Shown here: positions 1 to 11,701 of the stretch, in pieces
How the letters are laid out: each line of letters opens with the position of its first letter
Numbering within the stretch: the stretch's first letter is position 1
NCBI RefSeq assembly: GCF_000264905.1
Contig: NW_006763136.1
Location: 867,646-931,645, forward strand
Length of the DNA stretch: 64,000 nucleotides
Direction: 5' to 3'
Source of the DNA: Stereum hirsutum FP-91666 SS1
Taxonomy: Eukaryota > Basidiomycota > Agaricomycetes > Russulales > Stereaceae
Program-made: the position numbers and the translations under genes
Notes under the pieces: model-generated
Told to the model about the DNA's origin: nothing
Databases searched by the model: none
Seen by the model: the letters and a program-made list of their open reading frames with translations, nothing else

Positions 1-480
1 GGGGATAGGCACGTGACCAGTCATGTGGTAGGCACGTGATGGCATGTGACCTTGTGGTCGTGATGTAGGGACATGTGACCAGGTCTGGAACGTTCTAGAA
101 TAGTCTTGTGCATGTTGACTCAGCGGTTTGTACCCATTGTGCCCATTGCTGGACCCACTGGATATCCATGAAGGATTCCTGTAGTGTTCACTCGTTAGTG
201 TACAGTGAGGACGTGCCCTAAAGGGTCAGCCCAGGATGTATATAAGAACCACCTGTATCGTAGAATAGTTCCCTAACTCGATCTCCTTTGCTTCTCGCCA
301 TACTCAGTGTGACCTTGTGTCCTGGTGTATCCAGCCCCAAGCCCACGGTCTCAGTTCACCCATATTCTCTCTGGGCTAGTGCCCCTAGGACAAGCGCTCC
401 TAGTACTCACATTCGTACGCCGACACCCTCAGCTACAGGGTTAGGCTTGGTTTGGGTTTGGTTAGGGTTTGGCTATAGGT
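1..480. repeat. LTR-like / degenerate repeat stretch
   Basis: No open gene is visible. The stretch has a TATA-like box (tgtatataagaacc near 238-250) followed by a C/T-rich leader, as in the R/U5 part of an LTR. It also has repeated CACGTGA/CATGTGA words in the first 80 bases. At 438-476 there is a GGTTTGGGTTTGG / GGTTAGGG string resembling degenerate telomere-type repeats. I could not define both ends, a primer-binding site or any retroelement protein, so an LTR remnant is only an inference. It could equally be the 5' region of a gene that starts outside the window. Confidence 0.3.
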
Positions 481-613
481 GACGCCTTAGGTTTAGTACC
501 AGGCTACCTTAGCAGTATACTTGATTGTCGGGGACATCGGCGCAAACAGCGGTTCTGTAAGTCCTCCCCTCATGATATCGTTTGGTGGTCTGACTTGTGG
601 ATAATGTATCACC

Positions 614-791
614 AGGGTATGGACTTTATCAATGGACAAACTTTCCTCGAGAGGTTCTACAGTGTCTTCGATACCACTAACCAGTGAGTATCTGATGAGC
701 TGGTCAGCGACATGCAGAACGAATACTAACTACTCTCATCAGGCGCGTCGGGATTGCGGCCACTCCGTTCACGACCTCCACGGTTAACTGA
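614..791 (+). pseudogene. C-terminal fragment of a pepsin-like aspartic protease (family A1)
   Basis: Two exons are joined by an intron at 688-742 (gtgagt...catcag). The spliced frame reads FINGQTFLERFYSVFDTTNQ and then RVGIA, ending in TGA at 789-791. This is the conserved C-terminal strand pattern of A1 peptidases (FLxxxYxVFDxxxxRVGxA), which lies just before the chain terminus. The rest of the enzyme, including both catalytic DTG/DSG loops, is not found upstream; that space holds LTR-like sequence with stops. The canonical ILG before FL is replaced by FINGQ. I read it as the decayed 3' end of a protease gene cut off by the upstream repeat. A heavily intronic intact gene reaching beyond the window start is possible but less likely. 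Confidence 0.55.
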
Positions 792-1383
792 TCGGGATGA
801 CTTGTGGATAGTATTTTTCGGGGAGGATATGATGGTCAGTGTGGTCCAGAGTATGCTGAGGAGTCTCTAATTATCCGTCGTGCCTCTTGTGTAGATCTGC
901 CACGATGAGGTTTACCACACGTTCGTTTCAACTCTAACGTTGTGAAGGTAGAACGTGTATGCACGAATTTGTCTCATGTTGCCAAAGAAACTTGAACAGG
1001 GGAGCTGAGACCATCCCATGGGATGAAAGAGCCTGACATGAGTACAGTCGACGGAGGTGAGGTCTGCGCAGGCCCATTAGCTTCGTACTCCTATGCCCAA
1101 GCCACTCCACGATTGGGAAAGAAAGCTGAATATGCTTGCATTAGAATCTTGTTACCCATCGAACTGCTTAGGAAACGAACACTATGAAGCAGACATGATA
1201 TCCATTTGTGATTAGCGAGCCATTATAACCAATGAAATCATGCAAAGGTAACATTGAGAAACACAAAAGAGTGTTCTTTGGCCCTCAACAGAAGAGTCCG
1301 TGGTATCTTCCATAGCGATATGCGAGACCTGACGAAAAACCCCTTGACGCCACCCATCACCTGAACAATGCAGCCTATCTCAC
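792..1383. other. Intergenic; nothing recognised
   Basis: No reading frame with family features or splice-consistent exons was found on either strand. It is the spacer between the protease remnant and the 3' end of the FAD oxidoreductase gene. Confidence 0.5.
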
Positions 1384-3574
1384 TCAAAACTTAAACCCGC
1401 CCGCTAACGCCATAACATTACCCGGATCCACGCTCGCCTTGATCGCCTTCAACCTCCCCACATTATCTCCCCATATGCTTTCTAGATCCTCGTCATAGAG
1501 AGCATAATTCCCGTATATCGGCGCATCGTCAACATCCTGGCCCTCCGCAACCGCCGCCGCCCGGATAGTGCTCGCCGTCTCGATTAATGCGTCGTGGAAT
1601 GTAGAGTCGAAGAGAGGATCGATGTATGCGTAGTAGATATTGGTGGGGAAGTATGTGACGGAGCGGGTGGGTGGGAAAGCGGAGTCGGGACCTTTGGAGA
1701 GCATGTTGGGAAGGAAGGGCTCGACGTCGTAGGAAATGAAGGCGCCGGAGTCGAGGGATAATTGGAGTTTGGTTCCCCATTTCTAGAACGAAGACAAACG
1801 TGTAAGAATGCAGTAAAACGACGAGCTGTAGATAGTCGAGACTTACTATGGTTTCCTGGATGATGACGTCCATAAGGTTGTTCGAGTAATCCGTGACAGA
1901 GACCGTATTGAAGAGCCCACTGTGAGTTGTGGGTAAGAAAGGAAAAAATCAGAATAGATACGGTGCTATGAGCCAAGCCGTATTGTTTCTTACCGAAGCC
2001 CAGACGTGGTGTTAGCCGGTGCACTCTGGACTAACGACACGAAGGATCTCGTGCTGACATCCTTGGTGAAATACGGAATCGCGAGGAACTCGTCGAAAAT
2101 ACCATCTGGAGGGGTCGGGTCATCGTAGAACAACAAGAGCGAAACACCAGGCTGAGAAAAAGAGAGACCGACGATTGGCGATGGCAATATCAGCACCAGG
2201 TTCAACCATCAAAGTGAGTCGAAAAGGAGTGACTCACAGCACCAAGCACGAAGTTGAATGTAGGAATGGTGGCGGCCTTCGGGTCGGTCGTGTTTGCCAC
2301 AAAGGATGCGACCGCGGCTGCGGTCTGGTTGAGATAGGGTTCAGTGATGGTGATGAGTCCGCCCTAGTAGCAAGAGCCATAGATCGAAGGTGGTGAGATC
2401 TCGTCGTCAGTGGAAGAAGCGTATGCAGAGTTTACCCAGACTTCGGTTTGAGGGAATGTCTTGAGGGTGAACTTAGTCACAATACCCTACGCAATCATAG
2501 GGAGTAAGAAGATAAAGGATGATAGAAAAGGGTCCTAATGGTAGTCATACGAAGTTGTTGAAACCACCCTATACATCGCAAGGGTATCAATTAGCGTGCT
2601 CAGTCTATCTCCACGGGAGTAGAACACGAACCTTCAAAGCCCAGAAGAGGTCATCGTTGTCGGAAGTGACGGTTGTGACAGTCCCATTAGGGAGGACAAG
2701 TTCATAAGCTTGAATAGTGTCGACCGTCAGACCGTACTGGTTGGACTTCCACGAGTACCCTGATGGCAGATCACAAACAAAATATTATATCAACATCTGT
2801 TGCCTCCATCATAAACCCGACGGGGAAGAGCACGTACCTCCGCCAAGGGTGAACCCAGCCACGCCAACACCCGTCACACGACCTCCAACGACGTTGACTG
2901 CATACGGCGCAAGAGCCTCATATACGTCGTCCCAGATAAGGCCCGCCCCGATCTCAACAGTGCTTGCAGCTTCGTCGTAGATCACTTCACCAAAGCGGGA
3001 CATGGAGATTTGGACGCCGGCGGTAGATGAGAAGCCGGGATTGGAGCTGTGGCCGCCACCTTTAACCTTCATAACGTTGATATCATGAGTTAAGCCAATA
3101 TGAGTGAAGTGGAATGAGTGGACGAACGGCGAATGATGTTTGGTTCTCGCCGAGAATTTGAAGCTAGACGAGATAGAAAGACTTCGTTCACCACTATACA
3201 TATGGCAGGAAGGATGGGGTAGTGTGGACGCACGATGGTTCCAACGTCCTCAGCTGTCCCGGGCTCTACTGAGCATGTCGACGACTGCGCGCTTGATGAA
3301 GCCCAGTGAGCGTTGTCCGCGGTATACTGTATGGACACTGCCATAGAGAACAAGAGTGATCCCTAATCAGCAGGAGGATCGAGTGAAGGTATGGTCGGCA
3401 GGGACACATACGAGGGTAAAAAACTTCTGAGGCCGACGAAATGGAGGATGCTATGCTAGCACAGACGGTGTTCACGTCTGAGGACCTGCGACTGAGCGTA
3501 GCACAAACAGAGATACACGAAGAAAGCGAGAGAAGGGCGCTGGTCAATGCCAAATAAGAAAGCGTTGGGGCCAT
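1384..3574 (-). CDS. Secreted FAD-linked oxidoreductase, BBE-like (PCMH/VAO superfamily)
   Basis: A multi-exon gene. The start MAPTLSYLALTSALLSLSSC is a good secretion signal. Next come HWASSSAQSSTCSVEPGTAE and the FAD PP-loop segment KGGGHSSNPGFSS, whose His is the usual 8-alpha-histidyl FAD attachment residue. Then VEIGAGLIWDDVYEALAPY, GGRVTGVGVAGFTLGGGYSW, and DLFWALKGGFNNFGIVTKF complete the PCMH-type FAD domain. The C-terminal BBE motif is present as FPTNIYYAYIDPLFDSTF ... IYGNYALYDEDLESIWGDNV ... LKAIKASVDPGNV, close to the stop. No Cys occupies the second covalent FAD site, as is common in the fungal glyco-oxidase type. Several short introns interrupt it. Substrate is unknown; sugars or secondary-metabolite alcohols are typical of the family. 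The gene stands alone, with no biosynthetic cluster around it. Confidence 0.88.
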
Positions 3575-5392
3575 GACCTAGTCAACGTCGAGCGGGGAAA
3601 ATGCACCTCGCGTGAGGATAATGGAGACGTCATCCCAGAACGGTTTTATACCGTCAATGGACCTCAGACTTTCGCTCATGGACCGATACCTGGAAATGTT
3701 GCGTTTTTTCTCATGCACAGTTCGGCGACTCTGTTGACGACGAGGATGGACCGCATGCTCGCCCTGATGGAGCCGCTGACCACAGGCCGTTATGAATGCT
3801 TAAAACAGGAGATGACCGTGAGGCGGAGGACAATGACACATTGCCTCGGAGGACCTGGAGATGTCCCAACGCGGGATTAGGGGGGCTTTGGGGTTCTAAT
3901 TGACATCTCGGCACGGGGTGATTGACGTACTTTGCTCATCATCCACTTCGCTGGAGCAAATAATGGCCTCTGATGGTGGGGCCGCTCATCCAGCTGGATG
4001 GCACACGCAGGTATCGGATGGGGATGGAATACCCAAATAACAAGACCTACCGGAGCTACGCCCCGTTTGTCAATAAATATATCGGACAGTCGGCCTACAG
4101 AAGCGAGATGATCAGTGTGAAACTCAGACTGGTCTCACCAAAAGAGGGCAATCTTTACGGCCAAAATGGTTAACCGCCGTCGTCGCTTGAAAGCACTAAC
4201 CTTTAATTGCAGGATAAACGTCGATGCCTTCAAAGTGTGTTAGCGCACTGGCCAGAATGGCAATACCTGACTATTTTAGTTCGAACCTCAAGAAAGCACC
4301 TCAAAAAGAAATGAAAACGGCAAACACAACCAAACGAAATGGAGACATCTGCGTTATGAGAGGGTTGGTTGCAGAGCTCAACGGGGTCACTTGTTTTTGC
4401 AATTGAGCGAAGTGACGCGTCATTATCGGCACTCGACGGACGATTGCGAATGTCATGGAGGACAAATGGGGTCCTCGCAGGTCGGAAATTACTCGAAATG
4501 CACGAGTCGACCAAGGATCTGTGAGAGTGGATGTGCCCATCATGCACGGACGTGCACCGTCCTAATTCCTCTTCGGACAGCCACGGGACGACAGCAAGGC
4601 CAAGGATACCCGTCCATTCTCATCGTCATACACATGTTCTCTAGATTAGTGAGGTCGAGAGCCGCACGAAGCGAATGACCGGACGATACAGAGCCCGTTG
4701 CGCAATTAAGGCGGCTTGCAGACGGCAGCGAGGGGATCTTTCAGAAAGGTCGAGAGAATAGAAGCATACATACGTCCTTATGGAACTATTACGCAGGAGG
4801 ACGAACTTTAAGCATATAAGCGTATGGCATCTGTCAAAGCAAGGACATGATTTGCAAAGGTGAAGAATACGGACGATATACCTTCCTGCGTAAACTACCC
4901 ACCAAAAAATCCCTTTACTTCACCAACATTGTAGATTGGTTTCGAGGGTGATTCTATGGGGTATCTTCACCCTAGTCTCACGGTGTAAACTTTGCGTTAG
5001 AGTCAAGACGCTGACGACTGGCGAAGGTCAGGTCCACACGACACGGTATGCGGTGCGGGCTCGTTCTATGCAAAGAGCCGTAGAAACCATGGGAGCATCG
5101 TCAACCAGAAGGCGAAATCGATGACGAGAACAAATATTCAGGGAACGCGGCCACTGATATATATACGTGAACTTGATGAGCGGTGGGGACGCGCCATTCA
5201 GGCGGGGCGTGGAGAAAAGCCAAACATATTGCCTTTCACAGAAAGGGAAGTCACGTCGTGACAGTCAACTGTACAGCTGAGCTCGGGAGTCTCCGGGTGG
5301 CTTGCTGTGGCGCGTTGGCTGGTGACCGCGTCCAACGTTAAGCAAGAAATCCCCGCCGCCGCCGTCCCCTTCATCCCCGCCGACTCCTCAAG
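3575..5392. other. Intergenic, 1.8 kb; no gene recognised
   Basis: Several short open frames occur on both strands, but none has family similarity, a plausible splice chain or composition unlike random sequence. The last 150 bases upstream of the ribosomal protein gene turn C-rich (ccgccgccgtcccc near 5355), as expected for a ribosomal protein leader. Confidence 0.5.
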
Positions 5393-6258
5393 ATGGTCAG
5401 AAGTACGTCCAATCCCGTAACGGAGCCATGTCCGTAAATATTATGCTCATTTTTGCTTTTAGTTTACAAGCCCGGAAAAGTACGTTTACCCTGCCCTAGG
5501 CCACAAGCAGCACGGATGGACAATTGACTTACACAATCACGCTATATCAACTTAGGTTGCGATCCTCCTTCAAGGTCGTCAGGCAGGCAAGAAGGTCGTT
5601 GTTATCAAGCAGTTGGACGAGGGCACCAAGGAGCGCCCCTACCCGCATGCCATCATCGCCGGTATCGAGCGTTACCCTTTGAAGGTCACAAAGCGGATGG
5701 GTGCGAAGAAGCTGGCGAAGAGGAGCAAGGTTAAGCCTTTCATCAAGGTGCGTCGCTTTACTTTACACTCCTTGTCTTCGATTCTGACTAGCATGCGCGT
5801 TGCTTGGTGTATGGTCTGGTTCATTGGGTCATGATGTGACTTGGTTTCGAATGCGATTGTTTAACGGGAATCTGGTGGGGTCTGGTCATTCGGGATCTGT
5901 ACGGCGGAATGACTGAGAAGACCGTCAACTACTCGCACCTTTTCCCCACCCGGTACTCCGTCGAGCTTGAGGGTTTGAAGGGTGTTGTCGCCAGCGAGAC
6001 GTTCAAGGAGCCGTCACAGCGGGAAGATGCCAAGAAGCAGGTGAAGAAGCTTTTGGAGGAGAGGTACACCAGCGGAAAGAACAAGTGGTTCTTCCAACCT
6101 CTTCGCGTGCGTCCTTTCACCGTTCACCTTCACTTCTACTCTTTCGCCCTAAGCCATATCTCCTCCCTATCTTCATGTTTCGCTCGCCTTTTATCTGATT
6201 CATCTATCGCCCTCTTTCTTCTCCCACTGATCCCATTTGCTTCCATCTCTAGTTCTGA
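5393..6258 (+). CDS. RPL27: 60S ribosomal protein eL27
   Basis: Five exons: 5393-5402, 5463-5479, 5556-5747, 5921-6106 and 6253-6258. They splice to 136 codons, exactly the usual eL27 length. The start [20 protein letters not shown] is the KOW-type N-terminal segment. It continues with [18 protein letters not shown], then [10 protein letters not shown], and ends ...WFFQPLRF. The protein is a component of the large cytosolic ribosomal subunit. The first two exons are 10 and 17 nt. The last coding exon is only six bases (Phe codon plus TGA), reached across a 146-base intron. All phases agree and the final Phe matches the family terminus, so the model is firm. Confidence 0.97.
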
Positions 6259-6707
6259 TCGTCTCGTCGGGTTTCGGTTTCGTCGCTACGCTGTCTTTGA
6301 CCCCAAAACTCGCATGTACTTCCGAACATGTCCATGTCATCCTCCCATGATTCCATGCTCTATTCCATATCTGCTTTCCGGGAGTCTTGCTTGTCGCCCA
6401 TGTTGGGCTTGGGTGGTCGCTTGAGAATCGGATTTGTGACCTTGTACTTCTAGCACGGCATTCTGTTGATGGTCCGATTGCGCGTGTTCAAAGCCCTCCA
6501 CCAAGCCAAAGATGCGATGAAATTTCAATATCTATAATGGTCTTGAAGTGGAAGAAGTCTAGTCTGGGAAATCCTGTCCATCGCGGCTCCACTGAAGTAC
6601 TGAAGAGTGGCGTTGTTTTAAGCGCTTGAGGTCGGCTTGCATCGACGTCTAATCGACGATGTCTTGTTCCATCACCATCTCTGGCACACTCAACGGCTAC
6701 GTAGGCC

Positions 6708-8279
6708 ATGTCTTCGCGTCCTTCTCGTTGTCTTGTCCGAGGTGCCATCAGTGAGTGTGCGCCACAATGAAATATACATTCAATGACATCGTTTTTTTTC
6801 GAATAGATATCGACGAGCTCTTTCACGGTATTTATTTGCCTCATCGTCTCTACAGCTTACATAATTACGCGGATGTATGAATCACGTAGTCGACGATGCT
6901 GTGCGACCAGGGGAAACGATATTCTCAACTGAGCTTGAGCGGAGAGTTGGAGGCAAAGGTGCCAACCAGGCCGTGGCGGTCGCTCGCGCCGGTGGGAGTG
7001 TCGCTCTCGTAGGCGCTGTAGGCGAGGATGGAGGCTGGGTCATTGACCAACTGAGGGGATATGGGGTTGATGTCAGCGCAGTTCATGAGGCGGAGGTACG
7101 TCAAGAAGGCGGAGGTACGTCAAGACGACGAAGATCGCCTTCTTCCAAGCGTTAAATTAAAATTACAGGGGTCCACAGGACGTTTGATTGTCCTGCTCTC
7201 ACCGAACGGACAGAAGCGCATAAGTGAGACCGAGTGTCCAATTGCCATTCCAAATTGTCGCCTGACTATGTCGAACGTTTGTATTCTCAGTCCTTCACAA
7301 AGGCGCCAATCACACCCAGACCCCTCCCTCGTCCCATTTCTCATCCAAGTCCTCTGAACCTCTGACCTCGACCATAACCCACATTCTACTCCAGAATGAG
7401 ATCCCTTCTCAAACGACCATTTCCCATCTCACCCATTTCCACCATCAATCCGCGACTACCATCTTCAACCCGTCTCCCATGCCCTCACGAGAGGAACTCT
7501 TCCACTTTCCCTGGAAACACCTGGACTGGCTTCTTGTCAACGAAGGAGAAGCAGAAGCATTGCTGAAGTCTTTACGATACCGCCACAAACATGGGAATCG
7601 TGCATCCGACCATATCGCCCATTCTAAGGGAGATAGTTCTCAAAATCGGAATCACGAGCAAGGTCAAGGCACAAGGTCTCACGGTTCCTCACACACAAGT
7701 CCCGCTGTAGATGATGACGAGGAAGACACCCCAGACGTCGAGCTTCACGACGATTCGGCTCGCCCATACATCGTGATGCCTACCGGGGTATCCTCTTCCG
7801 AAAAGTACCAGCCCATCTGGACAGCTTACTCCACCATCAAACGCCTCCACGTTCACAGACACTTCTCTGAACGCACCAATATTGTGTGCACTCTGGGCGC
7901 GCTCGGAGTGATTGTGCTTATTCATGACCAGCAGGAGTGTTTGTATCTTGAAGCCGCGGAGTTGAAGGGCGCTGTTGGAGGCGGGGAAGATGTGATCAGG
8001 GACACAACGAGCGCTGAAGATTGTTTCGCAGGATATTTTGTGAGAGGTTTGATGCAGATGCACGAACAGGGAGTGTCGCCTATCGGACTGAGAGAGGCGG
8101 GTGATTTGATGAGGGTTTGCTTGACGGTGAGCTCTTGTTTTTGGGTCTCGTAGATGTGTGGCGAGTTGAATGTGGCTCTTCAGGCTGCTGCTATGTGTGT
8201 TGAGCGTCGTTCAAATGGCGCAATGGAGAGCATACCGAGCAGTGAAAAGGTTCAAGAGAGGTTGGCCCAAATGCCTTGA
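6708..8279 (+). CDS. RBK1: Ribokinase (PfkB family carbohydrate kinase)
   Basis: Phosphorylates ribose to ribose 5-phosphate. The spliced N terminus is MSSRPSRCLVRGAINIDELF, then HVDDAVRPGETI, from three short exons whose phases fit. Next are RVGGKGANQAVAVARAGG (the substrate-binding GGKGANQA motif), STGRLIVLLSPNG and KGANHTQ. TTIFNPSPMPSREELF and LLVNEGEAEAL follow, equivalent to the ribokinase NPAP/NExEA stretches. The C-terminal nucleotide and anion-hole motif, normally DTTGAGDCF, reads DTTSAEDCF at about 8007-8033; the catalytic Asp is kept but both anion-hole glycines are replaced. The last exon ends KVQERLAQMP. A His/Asp/Ser-rich insertion of about 60 residues (near 7590-7760) separates the NExEA stretch from the ATP region. 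A 19-bp tandem duplication at 7088-7125 contains two copies of one splice donor. Confidence 0.88.
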
Positions 8280-8865
8280 TGGTCTTTTAGGTCTGATAAA
8301 CCTGGGGACGCTTGAAGAAGTATTTTCATATTCATACCAGTTTTGTAGCGCATAGACATGCAACAAATCCTTGTAGATTGCATCTAGTGGGCTGGCCACA
8401 TGGCCGAGGTCCCGAAGTCTGGCCTTGGCCTTGGCGGCATTCGTATTCTCGCCATTCTCTACATAATAAGATCGGTTTCGTTTTGTCTACTTCAACCCTG
8501 CTTATAGAGGTAGGGCAAGATTTGGGTGCCCACTGATCCCCATCGAACTGCACGGCAAAGCGTACTCTAGACCTCCCAATGTCGATCATACCTGTGGCCT
8601 ACCAGAGTCTCGGTTGAGACGATTGGGCCACGCGCGGACAACGCTTTTCATACGGAATTTGTGCGTCAATGAACTGCCTGTCAACCTCATGGTGAGCTCG
8701 AGGCCGTGAGCACGGTGCTGCTTGATCATCTATCTCATCGGCCAGCACAGCGATGAAGAGACGTTCTCTCTCGTTTGCCCCGCCATCTTCCTGATAAACA
8801 GTCCGCTTTCCCTGCTCTGTGTTCCTAGTTTCGATCCCTCTTGACTTGATTCGCTTGAATACGGT
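8280..8865. other. Intergenic between ribokinase and first BTB gene
   Basis: No gene seen. This is the 3' flank of the ribokinase and the likely promoter of the + strand BTB gene. Confidence 0.5.
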
Positions 8866-10003
8866 ATGTCTCAGCGAAGACTTTCCATATCGTGCGTATG
8901 TTTCCGGCCTTTTCGGATCTCTTGATGTTCGGCTGAATAGGCGAACAAACGTATGGCATTGGTTTTGTTTTTGTGGATCGGGATTGGATTTTGGTCTTGG
9001 TCTTGGACTTGGGACTTTGGATTGGATGTGGAAGGTCCGATTCTGAATCTACTATCACCAGGGTCGAATATAGCCCGAAGCCCACATCGAGCAAGATTCT
9101 GAGCCAGTCCATTCCATTGCAATATCATCCCGTCTTTTATATCGACGATGGGAATGTCATTCTCCGGGTGAGCCTTGCCCTCTATCCTGAAGCCGAGTTG
9201 ATTTAGATGCTCATAACGGTCCGTGATACCTTAGGCAGACTCGGACGAGACACTTTATAAGGTCCACCGGTATTTCTTGACAAGGGAGTCAAGCTTTTTC
9301 GAGCAACTATTGGCGAATCCGTATGGGCAGTTGGAGGAGGGCGAAGGTGAATCAGACGACCGACCTATCGTTCTTCCAGAGACTACTGTAGTGGAGCTCG
9401 ACAACCTTCTCCGACTGATATACTTCGGGTACGTTCGTCACAATTCGCGATGACCATTCATCAACTAATGAATTGCGCCACATCCTCAGCATGCACGACG
9501 ACTACCGAGCCTCCCTCCAGGTTTGGAGTGCCGTCCTCTCCATCTCCGCACGTTTCTCATTTGATCGCATCCGCCAACGAGCCATCAAAGAACTCTCTGC
9601 CCGCCAGTCAACAATGGACCCCATCGACCAAATCGTCCTCTCCTTCAAACATAACATCCCCTCTTGGCTCGTACCAGCCTATATCGCTGCTGTCCGACGT
9701 ACACGTCCTCTCACACTCGCTGAAGCGTCGCGTGTTCCGCTTCATACGGTCATGCTTCTGACGCGATCGAGAGAGATGTATTGGAACAGGGACAACATGC
9801 CGTGCACGAATTGCAGTTATGTGCATTCCGGGAGGGGAACAAATGGGGTGGGAGGTTTTGCAAGTCATGCGGGACCGGGTTCGGCGAGCGGGAAGAGAGT
9901 AGAGAGGGCCTGGTGGGGTGGCGATGAGGGTGTTACGCCACATAGGTCGGCAGAGGAGATTGTGGCGGAGCAAATCAGGATTATGGGGAGTGTGATGAGC
10001 TGA
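8866..10003 (+). CDS. BTB/POZ domain protein, array member 1
   Basis: Proposed exon 1 is MSQRRLSI (8866-8891), spliced into a second exon reading LQYHPVFYIDDGNVILR. The BTB core follows: ETLYKVHRYFLTRESSFFEQ, then PIVLPETTVVELDNLLRLIYFG, then after an intron MHDDYRASLQVWSAVLSISA, the BACK-like stretch RIRQRAIKELS and NIPSWLVPAYIAAVRRTRPL. The tail has a CTNC pair and ends RSAEEIVAEQIRIMGSVMS. BTB proteins usually act as adaptors of CUL3 ubiquitin ligases or in transcription; the role here is not known. It is the only + strand member of the six-gene array. The first exon rests on phase agreement and on the same micro-exon layout in other members. Confidence 0.8.
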
Positions 10004-10230
10004 GGTGACTATGATGGCTGGGACTCGAGGTATGTTATGTGTATTTTTATGACGAACGGAGACTAACACTCGCGAGTTGTTCATAGGACTATCCTTCCCG
10101 TCCGTTGGTTGGTTGTGGGCCGTCCGGTTGTACGATAACGTCGCTTTCTTTGCTTTCTTCATATCTTCGTCGAGGTTTGCACTCAACGGCGCGCGCTTGA
10201 TTCGGCACTGCGTACCGAAGTTGAAGTTGT

Positions 10231-11354
10231 TCATATCGTACTTCGGCTTACGCGTTTTGATGGTTCCATCGCATGACACGACCTGTGCGTACCAACGTCA
10301 GTGTTCAATCCGGCAACCTCTATAGAACACTGAACGTACCTCTCTCGATTATCCCTTGGCCATTGATAGTCGCCAAGGAGCGCGAGGGGTTCCTTGACGA
10401 TCTCCTCTGCGGATCGCCTATGTGCAGACACCCACTTTACATTCGTCGTCGCTGTCATCCCAGAGCTCCAACTATGCCGATGGTGAACGCGTCGACCTCC
10501 AATGTAGTTACTAACCCAAGTCCAATTATCCCGATGATAATATAACTCTCGCACGCGCGAGAGAACGATGGCGATCTCTGGAGGCAGTTTCACGGCAACA
10601 TCGACTGTAAGGGGGGCAGGATCGTAGACCAATTTGGCATATGCGGGCTCGAGCCATGAAGGGATGTCGCAGCAGAGTGCCATCAGGATCTGTTCGGTTG
10701 GAGGAAGACCTTCTGTGACGCTGTCCTTCCGCGCAGTAAGTTCGGCAATAGCATGCTGTTTGATACCTTCAGACTCGAGTCGCCATGCAATCTTCAAGAG
10801 CATCGTCCACTCGTCGATGGTAGGACAATATGCCTTGTGCATCCTGCGAGCACAAGTCCCGGTCAGTCGTGTCGTTCTTCCTGAGGACAAAGGAGTACGG
10901 CTTTGCACTTACCCGAAGTATATGAATTCCAGTAATTGGTCAAATTCGAATGGAGTGACGTTGTGGAGGACAAGGGGGTTTTGTTCCGACTTTCCTGGGC
11001 CTTCTGTGTCGTCGGCTCGCCAGGATTCCTTCCGCTCGAAATTCCTCTTGAAGACGGCAGACTCGCGGATGAGAAAGTACCGATGTACCTTGTATATGCA
11101 GTCACCCACCTGGACTCAAAACCACAGGTGAGACAATGCAGGCGCCAAACAGCAGGCAGATGTACCTGCAAGAAAACATTCCCATCTTCAAAGAAGTATC
11201 TCGGATGGAATTTGAGGTCGTCTCTGTTTTTGAGAATGCTACGACTATCGATTGCATCGCGACGTCAGGACCGCAATGCAGTCGATGAGGCCGGAGCTGA
11301 GGTGATGTGATAGATCTCGGCTTACGTTGGCGTTTGTGACCTGGGCTGGGACAT
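10231..11354 (-). CDS. BTB/POZ domain protein, array member 2
   Basis: A short first exon, MSQPRSQTP (11354 down to about 11326), splices into ILKNRDDLKFHPRYFFEDGN and VFLQ. The BTB core follows: CIYKVHRYFLIRESAVFKRN ... FEFDQLLEFIYFG, then MHKAYCPTIDEWTMLLKIAW, IKQHAIAELTARKDS, CDIPSWLEPAYAKLVY and LPPEIAIVLSRVRELYYHRD. The end carries RRSAEEIVKEPLALLGDY. Frames and intron positions match the other members. The C-terminal 40 codons may contain one more intron, but the frame reaches the same stop at 10231 either way. Function is unknown beyond a BTB adaptor-type fold. Confidence 0.8.
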
Positions 11355-11701
11355 CTTCAGAGATGTTTGGCAGAGAGCTGTCATGAATGAATGTGTAGTA
11401 GTAGGCAGGAGGAAAAGCTTGGAGTGGCGCGAGGCATGCAGCGCTATATGAAGCGGTTTTGAACAAAGACCTTTGTGCCACACAATGTTGTCACTAATCC
11501 AACGCCTCTTTGGGGCACAGTGAGCATAGAGTGTAGTCACAGTTTCCCTCAAACTACTCCAGCCAAAGGGCGACGATCGTTGACTTCAAGCAGTCAACGA
11601 ATATATTGAAACTCAACGAGGGATATGTATGCACAGAAGTCCAAGCAGAGCACATAGCGAATATGGAGTTAGAGCTTCCTCCGAAAACGGAAGCAAGGCG
11701 C

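Noticed and set aside
438..476. Telomere-like GGTTTGGG/GGTTAGGG string
   Set aside because: Too short and irregular to call an interstitial telomere.
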